DNA from: Endomychus coccineus
Lineage: Eukaryota > Arthropoda > Insecta > Coleoptera > Endomychidae
Length of the DNA stretch: 64,000 bases
Reading direction: 5' to 3'
Assembly: GCA_958510875.1 (NCBI GenBank)
Contig: OY294067.1
Coordinates: 143,816,046 to 143,880,045, forward strand
This document shows positions 1 through 9,860 of this stretch, piece by piece (positions within the stretch are counted from its first letter, which is position 1; every line of letters begins with the position of its first letter). The notes under the pieces were generated by a model. The model ran no database searches. It was given only the letters and a program-made list of their open reading frames with translations, and had not been told where the DNA came from. The translations under genes were made by a program, and so were the position numbers.

Positions 1-198
1 GTCTTCATCGAATGCAGCAATCTCAATGACTGCTATTCACTTAAAGCTGTGAACCTGTATCCTTCCAGATGAGGTGACAGGAGATCAGTCACAAGATTCA
101 ATACTCCCTTCCTGTATCTTATCTCAAAATCATACTGTTGTAGGAAAATGCTCCAACGAGTCAATCTCCAATCTTCAATCGAGACTCTTGAATGAATG
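1..198 (-). pseudogene. Ty3/gypsy RNase H end, old element fragment
   Basis: Read on the minus strand, this stretch gives the linker after a gypsy RNase H domain, including a recognisable QQYDFEIRYRKG motif followed by a degraded LSPHLEG stretch. In Ty3/gypsy Pol this motif lies between RNase H and integrase. The same reading direction and domain order continue from 7803-7004, which carries RT and the start of RNase H, so the two pieces look like one pol cut by the gypsy-1 insertion at 199. In-frame stops are present and no start can be assigned. The window edge removes the rest. Confidence 0.7.
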
Positions 199-390
199 TG
201 TGGTGCCACCTACATGATAAGTGGAGGTGGTAACCTTAGGTGCAATCTAATATTAATTATGCATATCGAATAATAGTCAATTATAAGAATTCATTCTATC
301 CTGTACTCTATTTACTGTTCAACTAATAAATAAACTTATAATAACCTACGTCCGGTCTTTATCTAAACCAATAAAGACTATACCTCTATA
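199..390 (+). repeat. gypsy-1 5' LTR (192 bp)
   Basis: Starts TGTGGTGCC and ends CTATA immediately before a TGG primer-binding sequence. It matches 6808-6999 over its full length with scattered substitutions. The preceding four bases AATG recur just after the 3' LTR. AATAAA-like polyadenylation signals lie in the second half, near 325-330. Confidence 0.93.
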
Positions 391-408
391 TGGCGATCCT
401 GCGAAACC
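391..408 (+). other. gypsy-1 primer binding site
   Basis: The first bases after the 5' LTR are TGGCGATCC..., beginning with the TGG that pairs with the CCA end of a tRNA primer. The exact tRNA cannot be named from sequence alone. Confidence 0.7.
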
Positions 409-492
409 TGCCATGGAATCAGACTACAGAATACGCAAGAGTATATGATGGGTGTTATTCCAGTAAAATCTATAGTGCGAATTGGAAGAAAA

Positions 493-804
493 ATGGGTAC
501 TACAAATTCCAAACAATCCGAAGTTACAGACACAGGAGTAGTCAATCACAAATTTCATCACGGATCAACAATATATCCAGGTACCCACAGATTCAAGAAT
601 TGTACTTTACGTAATAGCTACGTTCATACTCGCACTCCTCATATTAAAAGTCAGGAAGGCTTACCGAAGAGGAATAAAACGAGATCTTTCGAGAAGCATG
701 ATGATAAGAACACAAGTAGGAGACGCTTGAAAAGTGAGCATATTGAAATATTTCTCGAAGTTTTAGAATTAACATATGATGTTGATGACCTCTTTCGTAA
801 GTGA
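493..804 (+). CDS. Small ORF in gypsy-1 leader, possible myristoylated leader protein
   Basis: An open frame runs from 445 to 804. The start at 493 gives MGTTNSKQ, a Met-Gly-x-x-x-Ser-like N-terminus that could accept an N-myristoyl group, followed by a basic C-terminal half of about 100 residues in total. It sits between the primer binding site and gag. mdg1/412-type elements are known to carry small leader ORFs, but I do not recognise this sequence. It may be a non-coding leader that happens to be open. Confidence 0.35.
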   Translation: MGTTNSKQSEVTDTGVVNHKFHHGSTIYPGTHRFKNCTLRNSYVHTRTPHIKSQEGLPKRNKTRSFEKHDDKNTSRRRLKSEHIEIFLEVLELTYDVDDLFRK

Positions 805-1141
805 ACAATTCAAAACAGCTGACTCTCAATTTTCGCAATACATATTGTATTAGTAATATACTCGTATATGTAATATATTCAGAGTAGTAAACTGCTGAGC
901 AACGAATAAAAAACGCAAAGTAATTGGTAAAAATATTTTATATTGAGTTCATATGGTTGCAAATTAACAATTTATTATTTATTTTATTATGAAATTGACG
1001 TTATGTGCATTTTTGATTCAACAATGTTAAAGGAAATGTAATTGCATTAATTGTACAGGTGTATTTGTATATGTCTTTTATAAATTGGGAAGACACCCTT
1101 GACAGGCTATCAAATTCCAGCATCTTAGTAACAAAGTAAAA

Positions 1142-2290
1142 ATGCAAGTACCCAAAACTCAAACAGTTCGAGATGAAGTTCGTGACAATTTAACAAAGTA
1201 TTTCAATCAATTTGTTAATATTCTAATCAGTTTGGAGTACTTCTTAGACTTAAATCAGAAACAAATAATTGAAAAGCTTTTCACAAAACTAAGAAATCGG
1301 GTAATAAGAGCATTCCAAATATTGAAAGTAGATTGCAAACTACCTTCTTCTTGTAACGAAATAATAAATCCACAAATTGTAGACAAGAAAATATACGAAT
1401 CTGACTCTGAAAGCGATACTGAAATAGAAGAGGAAACTATTCTTAGTACGAATACAAACATAATCGACAGAATGGCTATGACCAGAACAGAATTTTTCAA
1501 TTTTGCCAGCAAAATTTTACCAAATGAATTTGACGGTTCCGCTGATAGAGTACAATCTTTTTTAAACGCGGTAAAATTGCTTGAAGCAAATGCAGATGGT
1601 CATGCGGATAATGTAGTAGCATATGTGAGAACCAGGTTGACCGGGAAAGCACGCGACCAGATAACAGCAAATGGATTAATGAAATTATAACAAAACTCAG
1701 AACAGGTGTGAAAAGTGAAAGTTCACACTTAGTAGCCGCTAAATTGTTATCATTAAGACAGAATAATAAAGATACAGCAAAATATGCTGCTGAAATAGAA
1801 AGCATATCGATCAGCTCAAGCTGATAAGGGGCATATATAAACGAAGGTGTTCCTGTAGCAGTTGCAGAATCATATTCAGCAAATACTAGAGTAAAAGCCT
1901 TAAGCCAAAATTCCAACTCAGACAAAGTTAAATTAATAATGGAAGCCGGTACATTCAATAAAAGACAGGACGCGTTGACTAAATTCGTAAATGTTGCTAC
2001 GGAAAACAACACAGCGACAGTTTTTCACCCAAAAAGGTATAATTCAGGAAATAGACGTGGTTGATATAATCATCATAATAACCGTGAAAGAGGTAATTAT
2101 CATCAAAATACAAGTATGGGGTCAACCTTCCAGTATACTCAGAGTAACAGATGTAGACGAAATGGCAATAATCAAAGGAACAATTACAGAAATAGAAATA
2201 GCAACTACATCAGAGCTTACGGTACTGAACAAAATCAGGAAAACCAACAGGAGCCTCCAGTAGGTCCTTTGAGGTGGAAAAATATTTAAT
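1142..2290 (+). pseudogene. gypsy-1 gag
   Basis: The first 182 residues (1142-1690) are an intact frame with an acidic stretch around residues 80-100 and the Gag-like region TEFFNFASKILPNEFDGSAD near residue 120. The frame then stops. The continuation (WINEIITKLRTGVKSESSHL, then a helical capsid-like region) is in another frame from about 1670, so there is a frameshift near 1670-1690 plus stops near 1823 and 2061. The C-terminus, about 2030-2280, is rich in Asn, Arg and Gly, an RNA-binding type tail with no CCHC knuckle. Role inferred: structural capsid protein of the element. Confidence 0.8.
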
Positions 2291-2331
2291 ATGGACCCAG
2301 CACTTTCAAATTTTGTATCTGTAAAACTGAA

Positions 2332-2736
2332 ATGGCAGGAAATGAATCAGTTGTGTTATTAGTAGATACGAGAGCTGATATTTCTTTATTCAAATCAACC
2401 AAAATGAAGTCTAGTCAAGTAGTGAACAGAGCGAATTCTAGTAAAATAAAAGGTGTTACAGACGGGATCACAAATTCAATTGGGACCACAAAAACAGAGA
2501 TATATGTCGATGATTACGCGATTTTACACGAATTTCACATTGTTAATGAAGATTTTCCTATACCTGCTGACGGTATATTAGGTCGAGACTACATTTCCAA
2601 GTTTCAATGCTGGTTAGATTATTCCAATTGGACTATAACTATAAGAATTAATCTTCAAGATATTGTTTTACCAATATGCAATGGTCCTGAGGAAGATTCG
2701 ATAACAATGCCACCACGTTTTTGGTTTAAAAAATGA
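2332..2736 (+). pseudogene. gypsy-1 aspartic protease
   Basis: An open stretch of 134 residues. VVLLVDTRADISLF at residues 6-19 aligns with the retropepsin active site, where D-T/S-G is expected. Here the glycine is arginine (DTRAD), which should abolish activity. The flap-side motif ADGILGRDYISKFQ near residue 80 is the usual ILG.D signature. The frame ends at 2736, 42 bases before the RT frame, so a stop separates protease from RT. Confidence 0.82.
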
Positions 2737-2778
2737 TAAATTAACAACAAATACTTTTTAGATCATAATCCGGTATAT

Positions 2779-4037
2779 GTGAAAAACTATAGCATTCCAC
2801 ATACTCAGACTGCCGAAGTCAACTCTCAAATTACCATCATGCTGAAGGATGAAATAATAGATCCATCCACAGCCGCATATAATAGCCCAGTTTTATTAGT
2901 ATCTAAAAAATCAGAAACCGGAGAAAATAAATGGCGTCTAGTCATTGACTGTAGACAATTAAATAAAAAACTTGTGGCCGATAAATTTCCGTTGCCACGA
3001 ATTGAAAATATTTTGGATCAGCTTGATAGAGCAAAATGGTTTTCAACATTAGATTTGAGAGCAGGTTTAAAACAAATACAGTTGAACGAAGATTCACGCG
3101 ATATAACAACATTTAGCACAAATTCTGGTTCATACAGATTCACGAGATTACCATTCGGGTTGAAAGTCAGTCCAAATTGTTTCCAAAGAATGATGTGTAT
3201 TGCATTTGCGGGCATTTCTCCCGAAAAAGCATTCCTATATATGGACGATTCGATCGTCATCGGTTGCTCTATGAATCAGCATTTACAAAATTTGAGAAAT
3301 GTATTTGGAACATGCAGAAGATATACCTAATTCGAAATTAAATCCTCAAAAATGTAAATTCTTTCGAAGCGAAGTAGCTTATCTAGGTCATAAAATAACT
3401 GATCAAGGTATCCTACCAGACGATACGAAATATGATATAATAATGAACAAATACCCAACGCCAACAAATGCGGATTCAGTGAAACGCAATTATTATCATA
3501 GATTTATTTCAAATTTTGCAGCAATATCAAAACCTTTAAAAAAATTAACAAAGAAAAATACCGAATTTTTTTGGACAGAACAATGTCAAAGTTCGTTCGA
3601 AATGCTTAAAAAATCGCTGATAGATCCAGAAATTTTACAATATCCAGATTTCAATAAGCAAGTCATATTAACAACTGACTCATCAAACGAAGCTTGCGGT
3701 GCGGTTCTAGCACAATGTTTTGACGACAAAGAGCTACCTATTGCATATGCTTCTAAATCGTTTACAAAAGGCGAAACAAATAAATTCACCATAGAGAAAG
3801 AACTAACAGCCATTAATTGGGCCATAAAATACTATAGACCTTATTTATATGGAAAGAGATTTTTGGTAAAATCTGATCATAAACCGTTAGTTTATTATTT
3901 TCAATGAAAAATCTCTCATCAAAGTTAACGAGCATGAGACTAGATTTAGAAGAATATGACTCCGAGATCGAGTACATAGAAGCAAAGGACAATGTAGGTG
4001 CGGAAGCTTTATCGAGAATAACAATAGATGAATTAAG
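2779..4037 (+). pseudogene. gypsy-1 reverse transcriptase and RNase H
   Basis: RT fingers and palm are clear: LVIDCRQLNKKL, STLDLRAGLKQIQL, FTRLPFGLKVSPN and the catalytic FLYMDDSIV (YMDD) near 3240. A frameshift near 3300-3330 moves the reading into the next frame, which holds the thumb (KCKFFRSEVAYLGHKITD) and RNase H (VILTTDSSNEACGAVLAQ, later LVKSDHKPLVYYF). A stop lies at 3905-3907. In-frame with the downstream sequence the region continues to EAKDNVGAEALSRI before the hAT insertion at 4046. Function: cDNA synthesis for the element, now lost. Confidence 0.9.
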
Positions 4038-4045
4038 AGATATGA

Positions 4046-5038
4046 GAAAGTGAGGCAAATATGAAGAAAAAAGAGTAGAAAATATGATCATATATATGGA
4101 AGAAATTTAGTTGAAATATGAAAAGAAAAATTTAAATATGAAATAATTAAAAAATTAACATTCTAATTTTCACAATCAATTGCTTTTCAATGGGGTAGTT
4201 TGAAATAAAACAAAACATAGTTCGATATTTTGTTATTTAAAATTATATATTATAATATACCAAAACAGCTTTTACATGATTAATTTAATTAATAAAACAA
4301 TAAAGAATCAAGTATTTCTCGGTATTATCTAACAAAAGTTTCGCCTCCTATTACTATACATATGTTTGAATCCAGAAGAGCTTCTCTCTACGTCAACAGA
4401 CGTAATAGGGGCGTTTTTTGAATGTGACAAAATTTCTGGTTCCAATCTAACTGTTCCATCAAAATCTCCAATTAAAGCATTGGCTGCTTGTAAAAGGAAT
4501 TTGTAGCCATGGTTCTTATCAATTACTTCTTCGAATTTTTCATATATTTGGTTTCCAATATGTCCCGGAACATTTTTGCTCGAATTCTTTCATTAAATTC
4601 ACCGCTTCTATCAAAGATAATTTGGATGACACAACTTCAAAGAAAACTATCAATAATTATGCCCCTCCTCATGCCCTTAGTTTGGCAACAAATAAATGGA
4701 CCCCAACGGTATCGGGTAATTAATTATTAGTACCTACTGCCGGATTTAGTGAATATTTGAAACAATATTATTGGGATTCACCAGTGATTGTCCTTCTCTT
4801 AAAATTATACCTGCTACATGCAAAACCAGTCAAGCAACACAAATTGAGAGATTTTAAATTCACTTTACTCGCAAGAATAATAAAATGTTGTGTTTAATTG
4901 TATAGGAATGAATTGTTTATAAAATTGTTACAGATATGCTAAAAATTGAACAATAGTTAAAAATATGAAAAATTCGGAAAAATTCCATATAATATGAAAA
5001 ATATGCCAAATATGAAAATTTCATAAATGCCTCACTTT
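4046..5038 (-). mobile_element. hAT-like DNA transposon remnant inserted in gypsy-1
   Basis: A 993-bp insertion between RNase H and integrase of gypsy-1, flanked by the perfect 8-bp duplication AGATATGA (4038-4045 and 5039-5046). Short inverted termini are visible: left ...AAAGTGAGGCA, right TGCCTCACTTT. An 8-bp duplication fits the hAT superfamily. The minus strand encodes a piece of a hAT C-terminal dimerisation region near 4330-4430. Removing the element joins the two gypsy pol halves in register, which confirms the boundaries. Confidence 0.85.
4325..4660 (-). pseudogene. hAT transposase C-terminal fragment
   Basis: On the minus strand the run NAPITSVDVERSSSGFKHMY followed by SNRRRNF matches the conserved hAT dimerisation motif (the APLTSVDVERSFS...R..L pattern). 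Upstream in another frame is FEVVSSKLSLIEAVNLMKEF, so at least one frameshift and stops separate the parts. The DDE catalytic core is absent, making this an internally deleted, non-autonomous copy. Confidence 0.75.
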
Positions 5039-5046
5039 AGATATGA

Positions 5047-6498
5047 CCATCAAACTTACACAAGTATTACCGATAACTCGCTCTATGTCTAGGAAACAAC
5101 AACATCCATCTACGCCTATCAACCGAGTCTAAAACAGAAATATTTTAACAAGTCCTAAAGTATACGTAACTTTAGATAATTTCAGTATTATGAAACTACC
5201 TATTCTTAAATGCGAAATCCAGTCTGAGCATCTCAGGATGCTTATACAAACGGAAAGAAAAAACAGCGCTGAGTGTTTAATATATTTCACTAATGGCAAT
5301 AGTTCACTAGAGAATATATTGTCTAAGCTAGAAATCATGGCAGGTGAACAGAAAATAAACACTGTGAAATTAAACTCAAATAATCAATTATTTAGAATGT
5401 GCACACTAAATGATTTGAAAGAAACTGGTGAAAAATGCTTAAAGAATTTATCAATAATACTATACGACGTTCCTGAAATAGTAAAAGACAACCAAGATAA
5501 ACAGACATTAATTCAAAAATATCATGATGATTCACTTACTGGCGGACATTGTGGACAGAAAAGATTATTGAAGGAATTAAGAACTCGATATGAATGGAAA
5601 AAAATGTTTCGCGATGTTTCTGCTTATGTAAAAACTTGTATGAAGTGTCAATTGAATAAAAACAAAGTTGAACGAATAGAACCAATGATAATAACGCTTA
5701 CACCAAAAAAACCTTTCCACATCACCTGTATCGATACGATCGGTCCATTTTCAGAAACAGCAAATAATAATTCATACGCGATAACGATACAATGCGAATT
5801 AACAAAATATGTAGTTATAATACCAATCCCAAATAAAGAAGCGGGTACTATAGCAAAAGCATTGTTGGAGGATTTCATATTAAATTACGGCCCCATGAAA
5901 GAAATCAGCACGGATATGGGTACTGAGTATAAAAACGAAGTACTAGAATATTTAAGTAAGCTTCTAAATATAACACGCAAAATTCCTACAGCCTACCACA
6001 GTCAAACAATAGGGGGTTGTGAGGGTACTTAATGAATATGTACGCATGCATATAAATAATAAGCGAACAGATTGGGATGATTGGGTTGGATATTTAAGTG
6101 TTTCTTACAACCCTACACCAAGCGCATATCACAACTACACCCCTTTTGAATTAGTTTTTGCTAGAAAAGCGGAAATGCCAGAATCATTGATAGACGGTAA
6201 AATTGATCCTTTATACAATGTTGACGCATATTATCAAGAAGTTAGATACAGATTACAATCAGCTCATCAACGAGCAAATGAATTTTTAATAAAAGCTGAG
6301 GATGAACGAAAACCTGAATACGATAAACAAGCTAAAACCACAAATGTTGACCCTGCTGATTTGGTACTATTGAGTAACGAAAACAGAACTTAATTTGATC
6401 CATGGTACAAGGGTCCCTTTCCAATAGTAAACTCTGAAGAATTTAATTGTACTATAGATAATAAGAAAGTGGTGAAAGTGCATAAAAATAGAGTGTAA
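5047..6498 (+). pseudogene. gypsy-1 integrase
   Basis: After a stop near 5131, a 280-residue frame (5190-6032) carries the HHCC zinc domain (HDDSLTGGHCGQKRLLKEL ... CMKCQ) and the catalytic core with ITCIDTIGPF (first Asp) and STDMGTEYKNEV (second Asp). The third acidic position lies at the frameshift near 6020 (GGCEGT). The next frame, 6019-6393, continues through LSVSYNPTPSAYHNYTPFEL and DPADLVLLSNENRT, then a stop. A GPF-type C-terminal module (WYKGPFPIV) follows to about 6498. The domain order is normal; the gene is broken by one frameshift and two stops. Confidence 0.88.
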
Positions 6499-6807
6499 CC
6501 GTTTAAAACAAACTAATAACGAACAGTGAAATAGTGAAGACATTAATGCGCAATAACTTTATGTATCATATATCTCATGTAAACAACCCACCTCAATTGC
6601 ATGTTATCAATCAACAAGATATAAACAGTAAATATTATGTTTTTTTGGTAAATTTTTTTTCTAGAAAGAGAGGGTAATATATATTGGTTAAATTGAATAC
6701 CTGCGTACGTCTAGTGTATAGTTTTAGTTTAAGTTTGAATTTTTTAGCTTGAGATGAATGTACTTCATTTGTGGCCAGAATGAAGTTCATTCTTTCAAAA
6801 AGGCAGA

Positions 6808-6999
6808 TGTGGTGCCGCCAATATGATAAGTGGAGGTGGTAACCATAGGTGCAATCTCATATTAATTATGCATATCGAATAATAGTCAATTATAAGAATT
6901 CATTCCATCATGTACTCTATTCACTGTTCAACTAATAAATAAACTAATAATAACCAACGTCAGGTCTTTATCTAAACCAATGAAAACTATACCTCCATA
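6808..6999 (+). repeat. gypsy-1 3' LTR (192 bp)
   Basis: Copy of 199-390, preceded at about 6797-6807 by the purine run AAAAAGGCAGA, the likely plus-strand primer (polypurine tract), and followed by AATG, the target duplication. The bases between the integrase end and this LTR (6499-6796) show no further ORF and no env-like gene. Confidence 0.92.
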
Positions 7000-7003
7000 A
7001 ATG

Positions 7004-7803
7004 TACCCATTCCAACGACTGGTTCTCACTCAACATAGTAAATTGATGGATATGGTCTCATTTATCTATCAATGCTCCACACAATAGCCGAATAGGCTTA
7101 TGTCGTAGCAATTCTCATATCCAAACCTTCGGCTCACAATATAAATAGTCGGTAGAAGTCAGAGTAAGCCAACATGGAGGAGAGGGTCAACATTACTTTC
7201 AGTTTGTCAAACGCTACCTTCTTTCAAACTCCAACGATGGTGCTTCTCCAATAATACAGTCGGCGACCTCATTGTTATTAGAAATAAGGGTATTGAGCGA
7301 CGGTACCACGAAGGTGTTCTCAAGAAACGATGGAGTGCCCTCACTGTAGGGGGCTAGGAATTTGCTTGGCGGATTGTATCTTTTCAGGATCCGTATGAAT
7401 GCCCTCGGCGGAGAATACATGTTCCAGGTACTTGATAAAAGTGCGGCAGAACGGTAACTTCCACGGATTCATCTTCAAATAAGCCTCCCTCAAACGGCGG
7501 GAAGCCTCTCTGAAATTAACGAGTCGTTCCTCAAAAGTCTCTCCTTACACGATGATGTTGTTCAGATATGGGGGAGCGTGATGATGTACCGATGATGGTA
7601 TTCAAGAGTCTTTGGTACCGAGAAGGAGCAGAATGTAAGCCAAAAGCCTGTATATACCGATTGAGCCATAATTTTGAATCGACTCAATTTGAAAATTTTA
7701 CACCAAAAGAAAAACTTTGCCGAGGTAATTGTAGGTAACTGACATAGTTAGGATCTTGAGAAGCGGTACACTCATTCTTCCTAGTGGATACAATGGGATC
7801 AAA
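7004..7803 (-). pseudogene. Old Ty3/gypsy RT and RNase H fragment
   Basis: The minus strand reads the RT palm (AFGLHSAPSRYQRLLNTII), an active-site region that reads YLNNIIV where YLDD is expected, then the thumb HVFSAEGIHTDPEKIQSAKQ and a degraded RNase H start (FDKLKVMLTLSSMLAYSDFY). Frameshifts and stops are frequent. It continues into 198-1 across gypsy-1. The upstream RT part should lie right of gypsy-2 at 27957, but that side is too decayed for me to confirm. The first base of gypsy-2's TSD is at 7804. Confidence 0.82.
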
Positions 7804-7807
7804 CACC

Positions 7808-9552
7808 TGAAACGGATCCGCTTGGGTCAGTTTATATTGTCTCAACTAGCTTAATTTGAATTAATTAATCTCAGGGCTCGTAGTGAAACGTGCCTTGTGA
7901 TTCTAGACTGGTGAATTGCCTGAGCACCAATTACTTAAAGAAAACTATAAAAATAAATGAATTCACAGCCCAGAATACAAGCACCACGAGATGGTTTATT
8001 AGTTGATGGAAATTAGAAAAACAATACAAGTTCAACTTAACAATTCGATTTATTCCAGATGGAATTTGGTATTTAACAAACATAAATGTACAGTTTATAT
8101 AATGAATTAATTTATAAATAAAATGAATTTTAAAGAAAATCAATTACAAAATTAAATCAATTTGTATATAAAGAATTTAGAGTAAATAATTATGAAATTA
8201 ACTCAATTCCTTAATTGAAAGAATAGATAGTTAAATAGTAAAAAGAACACGAACGGCTCTAAAAAATTTAGCGAAATACAAATTTGGTGAACAACAAAAT
8301 CAGAAAATGAAATAATGGTCACTCAACAATAAAATGTTACCCTCCTTGGAACTTGTAGGAACTGGAAGCTGGTCCTGTCAGGAAAGTCACTAAACCGTCT
8401 TGGAGTGAAGGGGTTAGGAACCTCAGACGTTCAAACCCTGTAATGTCAAAGAACGAACAGTACCTGACTTGAGATCAAAGGACAAGTAACACCGTCGGAC
8501 GGAATGACCAAATGATTCCACCTCCGATAATGTTATCTTCCCCAATATGTAAACCACTATTACAAAATTGATATCTTGAAGAGATATCAATTTAGACAAA
8601 AATATAATTTAATCTGCAAGAATTATATAATTACCAGAATTACTTAAATTTAAACAATAAATAATATGTGACTGAATTGACGATACAAAAAATGAGAAAG
8701 AAAGGAAAATAATCAAATTGTGATTGAAGGAAATAACCAAAACGTTGAATTTGCTAGTTAGCACAAATCTAGAAACTTGAATTGATTTGCATCAAATTGA
8801 TGTATTACTCTACTCTGCAATCACGCGAACGCAGCAGTCCTGATAATTAAAACTTCAATAAGCAATAATTGAATAATACCTTGTGATAATTCCAAATACT
8901 ATTTATAGCACGATGCAGTCGAAGACAGCTCTGAATACTACGTATCAGATTTACAAAATGGCGACTCTTACGAATCACGAAAAAATAGCATGTGCCAATG
9001 CGAAATTAAACTGACAAGGAATACAGAAATATTATCATGAGAACCTGCCTACGTTCCGATAGATTATCTTCCTACAAGAGTTACAACAATCAATGCCGTG
9101 ATGGAAACGATATTCTTTGAAATATGCTATCTGCAAAATGATCTGGTGTGCCCCCAGGCAAATCGAGATAAAAAATCCGCCGTAATACTATCACAATCAG
9201 GCATTGTACATCCAGAAGTTAATTATATATCTAAATCAAATTAAATAGCCTGATGTGAGTAATATTTCGGAAGTAAAACTAAGAAAATGTAATTAACGAC
9301 AATGAATTACGAAATCTCGACTTACCCAGGTAAAGGTACACACCACAATGCCTACTTTCCGATTTCCGCTATCCTACATTCCCACTCCGCGATATTCAGT
9401 GACATCTCACATCAGGAATGGTAGTATCAATAATCTAAGTTTTATTGACCGGCAGATATCTTTAAATATCATATGACAAGTTTCCTAGCCGAAAAGAAAT
9501 CTAATCTGTTTATTAGCAAGTTCTATACTATCTCGTAACGCAACCCGTTACA
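7808..9552 (-). repeat. gypsy-2 3' LTR (left copy, 1745 bp)
   Basis: Begins TGAAACGG on the plus strand and ends CCCGTTACA. It aligns end to end with 26154-27952. The main differences are the absence here of a TATAT expansion and of a 27-bp-arm palindrome found in the right copy. No ORF of interest lies within it. Confidence 0.93.
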
Positions 9553-9562
9553 TTCCCCCTCT
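9553..9562 (-). other. gypsy-2 polypurine tract
   Basis: On the minus strand AGAGGGGGAA directly precedes the TGTAACGGG start of the 3' LTR, the expected plus-strand primer position. Confidence 0.85.
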
Positions 9563-9641
9563 ACCACGAGAAAAATTTTTGAAGTGAAGCTTCAAAAAAT
9601 TTTTAAGAGAATACCAAAAAAAACGGTCTTGACGTAGAGAC

Positions 9642-9860
9642 TGGTTGACCAACTCCAGAATCACGATACTCAAAAGGAGTTTTGTGGTCCTTACATAAAT
9701 ATTGGTTGACCAGTTTCAACATTACGATACTCAAAAGGAGTTTTGTGGTCCTTATATAAATATTGGTTGACCAGTTCCAATATTACGATACTCAAAAGGA
9801 GTCTTGTGGTCCTTACATAAATATTGGTTGACCAGTTCCAATATTACGATACCCAAAAGG
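9642..9860. repeat. 61-bp tandem repeat beside gypsy-2 3' LTR
   Basis: About three and a half copies of a 61-bp unit containing GGTTGACCAGTTCCAATATT and ACGATACTCAAAAGGAGT, with few differences between copies. It lies just inside the 3' LTR, in the untranslated 3' part of the element. Confidence 0.93.

Larger units (their letters stand above)
199..6999 (+). mobile_element. Ty3/gypsy LTR retrotransposon (gypsy-1), decayed
   Basis: Complete element of about 6.8 kb with 192-bp LTRs, a primer binding site, gag, protease, RT-RNase H, integrase and a polypurine tract in canonical order. The 4-bp target duplication AATG lies at 195-198 and 7000-7003. The two LTRs differ at roughly 14 visible positions, so the insertion is not recent, which fits the many frameshifts and stops. 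The Gag C-terminus is asparagine- and arginine-rich instead of carrying CCHC knuckles, as in mdg1/412-type elements; that lineage assignment is only suggestive. It inserted into an older minus-strand gypsy pol and was itself hit by a hAT element at 4046-5038. Confidence 0.93.

Noticed and set aside
7808..9552. Independent solo LTRs at 7808 and 26154
   Set aside because: The CACC duplication, opposite PBS and PPT, and the internal gag-pol order show they are the two ends of one element.
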